Shown in pieces: positions 53,038-60,962 of a stretch of 64,000 bases of DNA. Each line of letters begins with the position of its first letter. The stretch's first letter is position 1. Source of the stretch: Hyphomicrobium_A sp965243865 (GTDB taxonomy: Bacteria > Pseudomonadota > Alphaproteobacteria > Rhizobiales > Hyphomicrobiaceae); NCBI RefSeq assembly GCF_965243865.1, contig NZ_OZ251603.1:1984001-2048000 (forward strand), written 5' to 3'. The notes under the pieces were generated by a model. The model saw only the letters and a program-made list of their open reading frames with translations, did no database searches and was not told the DNA's origin. The translations under genes and the position numbers were made by a program.

Positions 53038-53403
53038 TCAGGACTTCTCGCAGATCCGTACCCCAGCCGGGTCCCGATAGCAGAAATCCCGGGCGCAATC
53101 GCAGCTCTCGACGTCGGATGACTCCCGGCAGCCCGACGCCCCGTTTTCGACCGTACAGCGAAAGCGAATGATCGGCACCGGCACCCGCGGCGGCAATGGC
53201 GCGGTCGGTGCCGCCTGCGGCACCGCCGGAACCACAGGGATCACCTCGACCCCCGTCCCGGTCGGTTCCGCCGCCGACCCCACTACCAGGCCCAGAAACG
53301 AAAACGCGGCCACCGGCAGGCGCCAGCGACCGCGTTGAATTCGCTTCGGTCCAGCCATCGCCATCCCACCGCACGTGGGAAGCCGGCGCCGGCCGCCCGT
53401 CAT
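53038..53403 (-). CDS. Small exported Cys-rich protein coupled to infC
   Basis: A frame of 121 residues. Its ATG at 53403 shares a base with the infC stop (TGATG), suggesting coupled translation; an internal ATG at 53364 would give a better signal peptide (RWRLPVAAFSFLGLVVGSA). After a Pro/Val-rich linker (VIPVVPAVPQAAPTAPLPP) comes a compact domain with six cysteines (CTVENGASGC, ESCDCARDFCYRD, ICEKS) that probably forms three disulfides. I do not recognise it. A secreted Cys-rich protein inside the infC-rpmI-rplT operon is unexpected. The opposite strand also has a frame, but it lacks these features. Confidence 0.6.
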   Translation of the reverse strand: MTGGRRRLPTCGGMAMAGPKRIQRGRWRLPVAAFSFLGLVVGSAAEPTGTGVEVIPVVPAVPQAAPTAPLPPRVPVPIIRFRCTVENGASGCRESSDVESCDCARDFCYRDPAGVRICEKS

Positions 53404-53942
53404 CACCTCGGCGCCAGCACCATAACCATCTGGCGGCCTTCCAGGCGCGGCTCCGATTCCACCTTGGCAATCGGTTCCAGGTCGCCCTTCACGCGCTGCA
53501 GCACCTGCATGCCGAGCTGCTGGTGGGCCATCTCACGACCGCGGAAGCGCAGGGTGATCTTCACCTTGTCGCCGTCCTCGAAGAACCTTTTGATCGAGCG
53601 CATCTTCACGTCGTAGTCGTGGTCGTCGATCGCGGGGCGCATCTTGATCTCTTTGATCTCGACGATCTTCTGGTGCTTGCGCGCCTCGGCCGCCTTCTTC
53701 TGCGCCTGGTACTTGTACTTGCCGAAGTCGAGGATCTTGCAGACCGGTGGCGCCGCCTCAGGCGAAATCTCGACGAGATCCAGGCCCGCCTTCACGGCGC
53801 GCTCCAATGCATCAGCGTGGCTGACCACACCTACGTTCTCGCCATTCTCATCGATCAGTCGTACTTCGCGGGACCGGATTGCCTCATTGATCCGGGGTCC
53901 GGATGGCTCGCGCTCGGGCGCGGCTCGCATTGGTCGGCGGAT
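53403..53942 (-). CDS. infC: Translation initiation factor IF-3 (likely ATC start)
   Basis: A 179-residue protein if started at ATC 53942, or 175 from ATG 53930. The N-terminal domain is PRINEAIRSREVRLIDENGENVGV, and the C-terminal domain is IKEIKMRPAIDDHDYDVK, then LRFRGREMAHQQLG and ending MVMVLAPR. The ribosome site TAGGAG lies seven bases before ATC, but 19 before the ATG. The resulting start I-R-R-P matches the M-R-R-P start of rhizobial IF-3. Rare AUU/AUC start codons let IF-3 limit its own synthesis, as known for E. coli infC. It heads the infC-rpmI-rplT-pheST operon. Confidence 0.93.
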   Translation of the reverse strand: MRRPMRAAPEREPSGPRINEAIRSREVRLIDENGENVGVVSHADALERAVKAGLDLVEISPEAAPPVCKILDFGKYKYQAQKKAAEARKHQKIVEIKEIKMRPAIDDHDYDVKMRSIKRFFEDGDKVKITLRFRGREMAHQQLGMQVLQRVKGDLEPIAKVESEPRLEGRQMVMVLAPR

Positions 53943-54129
53943 GTTGTCTCTCCTACGGTGACTTCGCTGGTAAGTCGTGCACTGAAAGCCAGCGGACCTC
54001 CGTGGGCCAACCGGCACAAATGCTCATCTCAATGGGCCAGAAACATCGAGAAAAAACGCCTCCAAGTCAAGATGGCAACATAGGACCATTCAGCCACAAC
54101 CCACTTCATATTGTAGCGCAAACGCCCCA

Positions 54130-55671
54130 TCAGCCGCGGCTGAGGCCCTTCTTTGCCAGCTCTTCCAGGTATTCGCCCCAGCGCTTTTCCTTTTCGCGTC
54201 CAAGCTGCTGAAGGTAGGTCCACGTGTAGAGGCCGGTGTCGTGCCCGTCGTTGAAGGCGATGCGGATCGCGTAGTTTCCGACCGGCCGCAGCTCCGAAAT
54301 CTTCACGTTGCGCTTGTTGCCGACCGTCACCCGCTGTTCGGCCGAATGCCCCTGCACCTCGGCCGACGGGCTCATCACGCGCAGCATCTCCGCCGTGAGC
54401 TCGTACTTTGACCCGCAGGCGAACTCCACCTTGAGCCCCGACCCGCTATCGGTGATTTCCAGCTTCGGCGGGCGCACCATGTTCCGCTTGGCCGTCTCCA
54501 GCTCATCGAGGGCGCGAACAGCAATGTCCTTGAAAAGCTTGGCATGCAGGCTGTCGGGCAAGGTCGCTGTAATCGGCTGTCCCGTATCGGACCTCAAACG
54601 CACATCGAGGTCGAGCGGCACCGCCCCGAGGAAGGGCACACCCAGCCGCGCCGCCTCCTGCTCAGCGCCGCCGTGCCCGAAGATGTCCGACCGTTCTCCG
54701 CACTTTGGGCAGATGAAGGTGCTCATGTTCTCGACGATGCCCAGCACCGGCACGCCGACCTTGCGGAACATGGCGAGCCCCTTGCGCGCATCGATCAGTG
54801 CCAGATCCTGCGGTGTCGATACGACAACGGCCCCCGACAGTGGCACCTGCTGCGCCATGGTCAGCTGCACATCACCCGTACCCGGCGGCATGTCGATGAC
54901 GAGCACGTCGAGGTCGCCATTCTCGCCCCACGCCACGTCACGCAGCATCTGGTTCAGAGCCCCGACCACCATCGGCCCGCGCCAGATCACCGGCGTTTCC
55001 TCATCGACGAGGAAACCCATCGACATGACCTTGATGCCGTAGGCCTCGAGCGGCCTCAACGTCTTGCCTGAGACAACCTGCGGCTGTCCCTTCAGACCCA
55101 GCAACCGCGGCTGCGACGGCCCATAGATGTCCGCGTCGAGGATGCCGACCTTCTTGCCTGCTGCGGCAAAGCCCAGCGCCAGGTTGACCGCGACTGTAGA
55201 CTTTCCGACACCGCCCTTGCCCGACGCCACCGCGATGATCGATTTGACACCCGGGACATCGGCCATCGGCTTTGGTCCCGCTCCGCTCTGGGCAGCTGCT
55301 GGTCCATGCGAATGCGTGTGCCCCGGCCCGTGCGCGTGCGCGCCGCTGCCATTGCCCGTCGCGCCACGCGCCCGCGCCTCGCTCACTCGCGCGCTCTCCG
55401 GCGGCCGTGACGAAGCCCCCGCCGGCGCTTCCGCCGTCAGCACTGCCGTGACGCCCGCAACCCCCGGAAGTTTCGCAACAACCGTCTCCGCAGCCTTGCG
55501 CAGTGGCTCCAGTTCCTCAGCGCGCGCCGCCGGTACGGTAATCGAGAAATAGACCTTGTCGTCCCTGACGAGGATCTCCGAAACGAGACCGAGATCGACA
55601 ATGTTGCCCTCGAGGTCAGGGCCTTTGATACGACGCAGCTCGTGCAGAACGGCATCTTTCGAGAACGACAT
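54130..55671 (-). CDS. mrp: Mrp/ApbC iron-sulfur carrier ATPase fused to DUF971
   Basis: A 513-residue P-loop protein. Residues 1 to about 85 are a MIP18/DUF59 domain (HELRRIKGPDLEGNIVDLGLV). Next is a flexible linker with a His-rich run (HAHGPGHTHSHG, about 112-123). The ATPase core has the deviant Walker A GKGGVGKST (151-159), the Asp box ILDADIYGPSQ and the metal-binding C321-P-K-C324 pair. Residues from about 415 form a DUF971 domain (LRPVGNYAIRIAFNDGHDTG, YTWTYLQQLG). It probably carries Fe-S clusters to target proteins. I chose ATG 55671; the 44 residues upstream are not conserved. Confidence 0.93.
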   Translation of the reverse strand: MSFSKDAVLHELRRIKGPDLEGNIVDLGLVSEILVRDDKVYFSITVPAARAEELEPLRKAAETVVAKLPGVAGVTAVLTAEAPAGASSRPPESARVSEARARGATGNGSGAHAHGPGHTHSHGPAAAQSGAGPKPMADVPGVKSIIAVASGKGGVGKSTVAVNLALGFAAAGKKVGILDADIYGPSQPRLLGLKGQPQVVSGKTLRPLEAYGIKVMSMGFLVDEETPVIWRGPMVVGALNQMLRDVAWGENGDLDVLVIDMPPGTGDVQLTMAQQVPLSGAVVVSTPQDLALIDARKGLAMFRKVGVPVLGIVENMSTFICPKCGERSDIFGHGGAEQEAARLGVPFLGAVPLDLDVRLRSDTGQPITATLPDSLHAKLFKDIAVRALDELETAKRNMVRPPKLEITDSGSGLKVEFACGSKYELTAEMLRVMSPSAEVQGHSAEQRVTVGNKRNVKISELRPVGNYAIRIAFNDGHDTGLYTWTYLQQLGREKEKRWGEYLEELAKKGLSRG

Positions 55672-55959
55672 AGCTGCGGGGCTCCTAAGGTCTTCGTGAT
55701 GGGCGACAGTGCGCCATCTAAGCCATACGGTGACATATTCAATCACCGTGCCAGATAGCGGCAGATTGGCTAGCGCGCAGAAACCGCTCACGTGTAGCTG
55801 CACGGGGGCGCGCGGTCAGCCCCGGCCGCTGCCGGGTGACGTGGCCGCGCATTACCCTGGAAGTCGCTGGTAAGCCTCGATATACCGAATTATCGGACCA
55901 ACGGCGGACACCGGATACTGCCGCGCAAAAAACGCAAAAGTCTAGGGAAGCCGTCCATC

Positions 55960-56568
55960 ATGCAGGCGCTGCTGGCTCTCAGCCGAGCGATTGATGCCGC
56001 AACGCGCCTCATCGGCCAATGGGTAGCTTGGCTGATCGTCGCCGCCGCGCTCATCAGCGCCGGCAATGCCGTCGTCCGCAAACTCTTCGACATCAGCTCC
56101 AACGCCTGGCTCGAGTTGCAGTGGTGGCTATTTGCTGCCGTGTTCCTGCTGGCCGCACCTTGGACACTCGCGCTCAACGAGCACATCCGCATCGACATCT
56201 TCAACGAGCGACTGCCACGCCGCCTGCGCGACACCATCGAGATCGTCGGGCACCTGTTCTTCCTGCTGCCCACCGCAGCGCTCGTCGCCTACACGTCCTG
56301 GGGCTTCTTCCTCTCGTCGTGGGAACAGAACGAGCAATCGTCCAACTACGGCGGCCTGCCTCAGTGGCCGGTGAAATTCCTCATTCCCTTGGCGTTTGCG
56401 ATTCTTTTCATCCAAGGCATCTCCGAGCTGATTAAGCGCATCGCCATCATGCGCGGCGACTTGCCGGACGACCGCCTCGACGTCGGCCACCCCGCCGCAG
56501 CGCTCGATGCCGGCCACCTCGAAGCCCCCCGCATCGCAGACGATGCTCCCCCGCGGCGACAGCGCTAG
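55960..56568 (+). CDS. dctQ: TRAP transporter small membrane subunit (DctQ)
   Basis: A 202-residue protein with four membrane segments (WVAWLIVAAALISAGNAVVRK, WWLFAAVFLLAAPWTL, VGHLFFLLPTAALVAY, FLIPLAFAILFIQGISEL) and the family motif NEHIRIDIFNERLPRRLRD. It pairs with the large subunit encoded 20 bp downstream. The C-terminal 35 residues are hydrophilic. A DctP binding protein gene lies 4.4 kb away, on the other strand, and may serve the same system. Confidence 0.92.
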   Translation: MQALLALSRAIDAATRLIGQWVAWLIVAAALISAGNAVVRKLFDISSNAWLELQWWLFAAVFLLAAPWTLALNEHIRIDIFNERLPRRLRDTIEIVGHLFFLLPTAALVAYTSWGFFLSSWEQNEQSSNYGGLPQWPVKFLIPLAFAILFIQGISELIKRIAIMRGDLPDDRLDVGHPAAALDAGHLEAPRIADDAPPRRQR

Positions 56569-56588
56569 CTGGATGGGGGGAACCGGGG

Positions 56589-58382
56589 ATGCTTGAGCTG
56601 ATCGCACAGAACCTCGCGCCGATCATGTTCGCGGCGCTGATTGCCTTTCTGTTATTGGGCTACCCAGCTGCCTTCTCGCTATCGGCTGTCGGCCTCATCT
56701 TCTTTGTGGTCGGCGTTGAGCTTGCGCCTTATTCCGGCGGCGCCATCAATCTTTCCTGGCCGCTACTCGGCACCCTTCCCGAGCGCATCTACGGCGTGAT
56801 GACCAACGACACGCTGCTGGCGATACCCTTCTTCGCCTTCATGGGTCTCATCCTCGAACGTTCCGGTATGGCCGAGGATCTGCTGGAAACCGTCGGACAG
56901 CTTTTCGGCAGCGTCCGCGGCGGGCTTGCCTATGCCGTGATCTTCGTGGGTGCGATGCTCGCCGCCACCACCGGCGTCGTCGCAGCCTCGGTCATCTCGA
57001 TGGGTCTCATCTCTCTGCCCATCATGCTGCGCTACGGTTACGACCCTCGCTTCGCCACCGGCACCATCGCCGCCGCCGGCACGCTGGCCCAGATCATTCC
57101 GCCCTCGCTCGTGCTTATCGTTCTCGCTGATCAGCTCGGTCGCTCCGTCGGAGACATGTACACCGGCGCGCTCATCCCCGGATTGATGCTCACCGGCCTT
57201 TACACGCTCTTCGCATTTGTCGTCTCGCTCGTCTGGAAAGACGCCGCGCCCGGCCTCCCTCCGGAAGCCATCCATCACCGCGGGTCAGACGGGTCGCGCG
57301 GCTACACCTCGCTTATCGCGCTGACTACCGTGTGCGGCGCCCTCGCCTGGTTCGCCATGCGCGACACGCAATACACCGGCGCCGACTACGTCATTCTCAC
57401 GCTGACGCTCGCCACCTGGCTCGCCATTGTCGGCGCCGCCGCGAGCTGGCTGATCCGCCGCTCCACCGGACGGCGCCTCCTATCCGCACTCGCCGAGCAG
57501 GTCGTCTTCGTCATGGTGCCGCCGCTGCTGCTCATCTTCCTCGTGCTCGGCACCATCTTCATCGGCGTCGCCACTCCGACCGAGGGTGGCGCCATGGGCG
57601 CCGTCGGCGCCATGCTGCTCGCCCTCGCCAAGCGCCTCAGCGAGAACAACAAGCAACGCTTCAGCCTCGACATCGTACGCTCGGCGACGCGGGCAACGGC
57701 TAAGTTGTCCGCCTTCGTGATGTTCATCCTCATCGGCGCGCGCATCTTCTCGCTCACCTTCTATGGTGTGAACGGCCACCTCTGGGTCGAGCACCTGCTC
57801 GTCTCGCTGCCAGGCGGCGAGATCGGCTTCCTCATCTTCGTCAACGTGCTCGTATTCTTCCTCGCCTTCTTCCTCGACTTCTTCGAGCTCGCCTTCATCA
57901 TCGTGCCGCTGCTCGCCCCGGCAGCGCAGGCCCTCGGCATCGACCTCGTCTGGTTCGGCGTCATCCTTGCCGTGAACATGCAGACGAGCTTCATGCATCC
58001 CCCGTTCGGCTTCGCGCTGTTCTATCTGCGCTCAGTCGCGCCACGCTCTCCTTACGTCGACCGCGTCACCGGCCGCACCATGCCGCCGATAACCTCGGCA
58101 CAAATCTACTGGGGCGCCGTCCCCTACCTGATCATCCAGCTCATCATGGTTGGCGTGCTGATCACTTTTCCCGGACTCGTGCGCCACGAAAAGGCCCCGG
58201 CGCCTGCACGCGTGCAGCAAGGCATGGGCGCGCCGCATACACCAGCGGGCGCCTTCGAGAAGCAGGGCTTCTCGCTGCCGCCCTACCCGCCGCAAATCCC
58301 TGGCGCACCCCCGCCCGACCGCTCCGGCCCCGGCGCACCGACTCTCGATATGTCCGTGCCCCCGGTGATCGTGAAGCCGTAG
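56589..58382 (+). CDS. dctM: TRAP transporter large membrane subunit (DctM)
   Basis: A 597-residue protein with about 13-15 membrane segments, the sodium-coupled transport channel. Family features include IPFFAFMGLILERSGMAEDLL, GLAYAVIFVGAMLAATTGVVAASVISMG, YDPRFATGTIAAAGTLAQIIPPS and FVNVLVFFLAFFLDFFELAFIIVPLLAP. It is longer than the usual ~430 residues: there is an extra central segment of about 100 residues (SLIALTTVCGALAWFAMRDT onward) and a Pro-rich tail (LPPYPPQIPGAPPPDRSG). That size is typical of the TakP/chloroaromatic-type branch. Confidence 0.94.
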   Translation: MLELIAQNLAPIMFAALIAFLLLGYPAAFSLSAVGLIFFVVGVELAPYSGGAINLSWPLLGTLPERIYGVMTNDTLLAIPFFAFMGLILERSGMAEDLLETVGQLFGSVRGGLAYAVIFVGAMLAATTGVVAASVISMGLISLPIMLRYGYDPRFATGTIAAAGTLAQIIPPSLVLIVLADQLGRSVGDMYTGALIPGLMLTGLYTLFAFVVSLVWKDAAPGLPPEAIHHRGSDGSRGYTSLIALTTVCGALAWFAMRDTQYTGADYVILTLTLATWLAIVGAAASWLIRRSTGRRLLSALAEQVVFVMVPPLLLIFLVLGTIFIGVATPTEGGAMGAVGAMLLALAKRLSENNKQRFSLDIVRSATRATAKLSAFVMFILIGARIFSLTFYGVNGHLWVEHLLVSLPGGEIGFLIFVNVLVFFLAFFLDFFELAFIIVPLLAPAAQALGIDLVWFGVILAVNMQTSFMHPPFGFALFYLRSVAPRSPYVDRVTGRTMPPITSAQIYWGAVPYLIIQLIMVGVLITFPGLVRHEKAPAPARVQQGMGAPHTPAGAFEKQGFSLPPYPPQIPGAPPPDRSGPGAPTLDMSVPPVIVKP

Positions 58383-58427
58383 GCAGATTGCGTTAGACTG
58401 CAGTCACAAGATTCTATGGAGGCTGCC

Positions 58428-58874
58428 ATGAGTGATCCTTCCGAACCCACATGCCGCCTCGTCCGGCCGGATGATACCTACGACGGCAAGCAGGGGCTCA
58501 CCTACTTCAACGGCATCGCCGCCGAAACGGTAGGCTCGAAGGGCGTCTGCATGCATCTGCTCACGATCCCGCCCGGCGGCCGCGCAAAGGCGCACATGCA
58601 TCAGAGCCACGAGACGGCAATCTACGTCCTCGACGGCGAGGCGATCGCGCTTTACGGCGACAAGCTTCAGCATCAGGCCGTCACCAAAGCGGGCGACCTG
58701 TTCTACATCCCCGCCGGCGTCCCGCACCTGCCGATCAACATTTCCGACCGGCCGATATCGGCCGTCATCGCGCGCACTGATCCCAACGAGCAGGAAAGCG
58801 TCGTCCTTCTGCCCGAACTCGAGCCCTACGCCGATGCCGCCATCGCCAAGCTCATGGAAAAGAAAATCACCTGA
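58428..58874 (+). CDS. Single-domain cupin protein
   Basis: A 148-residue cytoplasmic cupin. Motif 1 is KAHMHQSHETAIYVLDGEAIAL with the metal ligands His, His and Glu. Motif 2 is AGDLFYIPAGVPHLPIN with the third His. It probably binds a metal; its reaction or ligand is unknown. The ATG at 58428 has GGAGG six bases before it. It follows dctM by 45 bp on the same strand, so it may belong to the TRAP operon and act on the imported acid. Confidence 0.8.
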   Translation: MSDPSEPTCRLVRPDDTYDGKQGLTYFNGIAAETVGSKGVCMHLLTIPPGGRAKAHMHQSHETAIYVLDGEAIALYGDKLQHQAVTKAGDLFYIPAGVPHLPINISDRPISAVIARTDPNEQESVVLLPELEPYADAAIAKLMEKKIT

Positions 58875-58911
58875 CGTTAGTAGTGAATGGAGTGTTTGAA
58901 CCGAGCATGCC

Positions 58912-59052
58912 CCCCCTCACCCGGCCGCGATCTGCCGATCGCGTCCGACCTCTCCCTCCAGGGAGAGGTTAGTTTCGTAATCTGCCAAACACTTAGCCTC
59001 TCCCCGCCGGGGAGAGGCCGAAGCGAATGCAAATGAGCTTCGGGTGAGGGGG
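58912..59052. repeat. Large palindromic intergenic repeat
   Basis: A 141-bp element closed by perfect 12-bp arms (CCCCCTCACCCG at 58912-58923 and CGGGTGAGGGGG at 59041-59052). Inside are CCTCTCCC/GGGAGAGG (58949-58968) and CCTCTCCCC/GGGGAGAGG (58997-59017). These pieces match those of the repeat between pheS and pheT. It lies between the convergent cupin and YqeB-like genes and may also end transcription. Confidence 0.8.
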
Positions 59053-59077
59053 CGTTTCGACATGAATTAGAAATGCC

Positions 59078-59902
59078 CTAGCGCGAGTGCACCAGCCGCA
59101 GCTTCGACGACGTCGGGGCCGGCCGCAACGCGCCGAGCACCGACAGCGCGCCCAGCACTTCCTCGGAGATGCGCACCCCGCGCGCGTCGAGCCCCCACCA
59201 GCGCCGGGTCCCCTGCCCTGTCGTGATCTCGATCAGCTCGGCCCCCACCGGCACCCTCGTGTCATCGCGCGCGATGCCGCGCAAAACGCCGTCGACCGGC
59301 GCCTTGACGACGTTCGACCCCAGATACCCCAGCGCAAAGCCCTTGTAGATGCGCGCGCCGACATCGAGCGGCGTGTGCCAGCGCCCCGCCTCCGATGAGC
59401 GCATCAGCAGCATCTGTTCCGCATGGCGCCGCTCCCGTTGCGCCACCTCGACGGTAACGCGCGCCCCCACCACCGCATCGCAGTCCTCACCCGACACGAA
59501 CCCCTTGCCCACGCCGATGGTGAAGCGCGCGAGCTTGCGCAGCTGCGGCGTCACCGCATCGCAATGCATGCGCGCATCGATCAACACGTCGATGTCGCCG
59601 ATGATGAGCAGCTCCGACAATTCCAGGCGCGTGACCGCGATCTGATCGAGGGTTCGGACTTGGAAACGCGCGGCAAGCACATTGTCGACGCTCACCCCGG
59701 CAACCCCGCCCAGCGAGCCGCCACCGTCGAACAAGGCATCGAAGAACGACATGCCCCGCCGGATCACCGGAAATGCCGGATCGTGTGCCATCAGCACAGC
59801 GTAGCCCGCATGGTGCAGACCGACCGCAATCGCCGAAGCAACCTCGTTCAGTCCGAGCACAATGGCAAGCGGCCTTGCAACATGCATGGATGAGCCGACC
59901 AC
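59078..59902 (-). CDS. YqeB/EF2563-like molybdenum hydroxylase accessory protein
   Basis: A 274-residue protein resembling the EF2563/YqeB family found with molybdenum hydroxylases. It shares the Rossmann-like start LGLNEVASAIAVGLHHAGYAVL, then PVIRRGMSFFDALFDG, a central DVLIDARMHCD, and IGVGKGFVSGEDCDAVV and VDGVLRGIARDDTRVPVG. It probably helps supply or mature the molybdenum cofactor of such enzymes. It seems to start on GTG at 59902, with GGGAG about nine bases upstream; ATG 59887 is the alternative. A ModE-like box lies 26-49 bp upstream, and mobA, mobB and moaA are nearby, which supports the role. Confidence 0.75.
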   Translation of the reverse strand: MVGSSMHVARPLAIVLGLNEVASAIAVGLHHAGYAVLMAHDPAFPVIRRGMSFFDALFDGGGSLGGVAGVSVDNVLAARFQVRTLDQIAVTRLELSELLIIGDIDVLIDARMHCDAVTPQLRKLARFTIGVGKGFVSGEDCDAVVGARVTVEVAQRERRHAEQMLLMRSSEAGRWHTPLDVGARIYKGFALGYLGSNVVKAPVDGVLRGIARDDTRVPVGAELIEITTGQGTRRWWGLDARGVRISEEVLGALSVLGALRPAPTSSKLRLVHSR

Positions 59903-59927
59903 TCACGGATTCTCCCTGGCTTCGGCC

Positions 59928-59951
59928 CGTTATATCTTTGTAGATATAGCG
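59928..59951. promoter_or_regulatory. ModE-like molybdate control box
   Basis: CGTTATAT-N8-ATATAGCG, a 24-bp near-perfect inverted repeat (one mismatch between the arms). The arms and the 8-bp spacing match the E. coli ModE consensus CGTTATAT-N8-ACATAACG as I know it. It lies in the 93-bp gap upstream of the YqeB-like gene. Molybdate-bound ModE at such a site would usually repress. Confidence 0.7.
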
Positions 59952-59995
59952 AAGCAAGAGACCAGGTTGCCACTGGTTACCCGTCTTACCAATAT

Positions 59996-60742
59996 CTATG
60001 CTGGGTAGACGCCGATACTCGTGTGCAGAAAGTGTACCCCGAGCATGACCAGGATCAGCGCCACGATCGCCAATCCGTGACGTTCCACCACCGCGTCGAA
60101 TTTCGCGCGCAGCCGCCGCGCCGCTTCCGGCCCCGACACGGCCATGGCTGCCGGCAGGAAGCTCGGTGCCAGTGCCAGCACCAGAAAGATCACCGCCCCG
60201 CCCACCTGCGCACCGGCCGGTGTCGTTGCCGACAGCTGATGGCCTGCCGCGATGCAGATCGGCAGCCGTTTCGGGTTGACCGCTCCCACGAACGCGCCGA
60301 GTTCGAAGCAGCGCCACAGCGCCCGTCCCCGGCTGAGCGGGCTGTTGTCGCCGACCGGCATCCAATGCGCGAGCGCCTGCTTCAGCATCCCCGCCTGCTT
60401 TTCGACCGACGGTGCAAGCCCACGCAACTGCTTCCAGTATTCACGCGCCCGCTCGATGCCGACCCACAGCAGCGCGATACCAAGTCCAGCGCGAATGATG
60501 AAGGCATGCCACGAAGGATGATGCCGCAAATGCAGCCCGTCTCCCGAGATCGACAAGCCGATCGTCATCGCTGCGGCAATGCCCGCCGCGGTACCGATGA
60601 AATAGGAAATCGACTTCGACTTCGCGCCCGCGTCATCGCCTGCCAGCACCAAGCCGAGCAGAAACACTTCGGGACTGAGAAGGCATGCGGCCCCAAGCGA
60701 CCCGAGCACCGTCAAATCGTGTGCGAAGCCGGAGGCGATCAT
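59996..60742 (-). CDS. GAP-family (Sap-like) membrane protein
   Basis: A 248-residue protein with about six membrane segments (LTVLGSLGAACLLSPEVFLLGLVLA, YFIGTAAGIAAAMTIGLSI, AFIIRAGLGIALLWVGIERA, and others up to GLAIVALILVMLGVHFLHTSIG). The LysE-like layout and the motif GAFVGAVNPKRLPICIAAG point to the GAP/Sap family, thought to export small molecules or lipids. No substrate can be named. It lies upstream of the YqeB-like gene on the same strand, but the ModE-like box and its own stop lie between them. Confidence 0.7.
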   Translation of the reverse strand: MIASGFAHDLTVLGSLGAACLLSPEVFLLGLVLAGDDAGAKSKSISYFIGTAAGIAAAMTIGLSISGDGLHLRHHPSWHAFIIRAGLGIALLWVGIERAREYWKQLRGLAPSVEKQAGMLKQALAHWMPVGDNSPLSRGRALWRCFELGAFVGAVNPKRLPICIAAGHQLSATTPAGAQVGGAVIFLVLALAPSFLPAAMAVSGPEAARRLRAKFDAVVERHGLAIVALILVMLGVHFLHTSIGVYPA

Positions 60743-60962
60743 GGCGCGGCCAGCGCAGACGGCGTTGCCCTCAACGCTTCATCGTAGGTCACATGCTCGC
60801 TTGTCACGCCCGGCCCCCATCTTGGAACCGCACGAGCTAGCAGCCAATCGATTAGCAAAGCGCTAGCAGCTAACCGCACTGCGCACCGATGGCCGGAGTA
60901 GCGCAACAAAGTCTGCGAGAGCCTTAATCAGGCGTTTCGCCCGCTGGGCGGAGCGCCCATCT

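Noticed and set aside
46559..59052. CRISPR-like array
   Set aside because: The repeated stems are few, unequally spaced, kilobases apart and palindromic, with no spacers and no cas genes.
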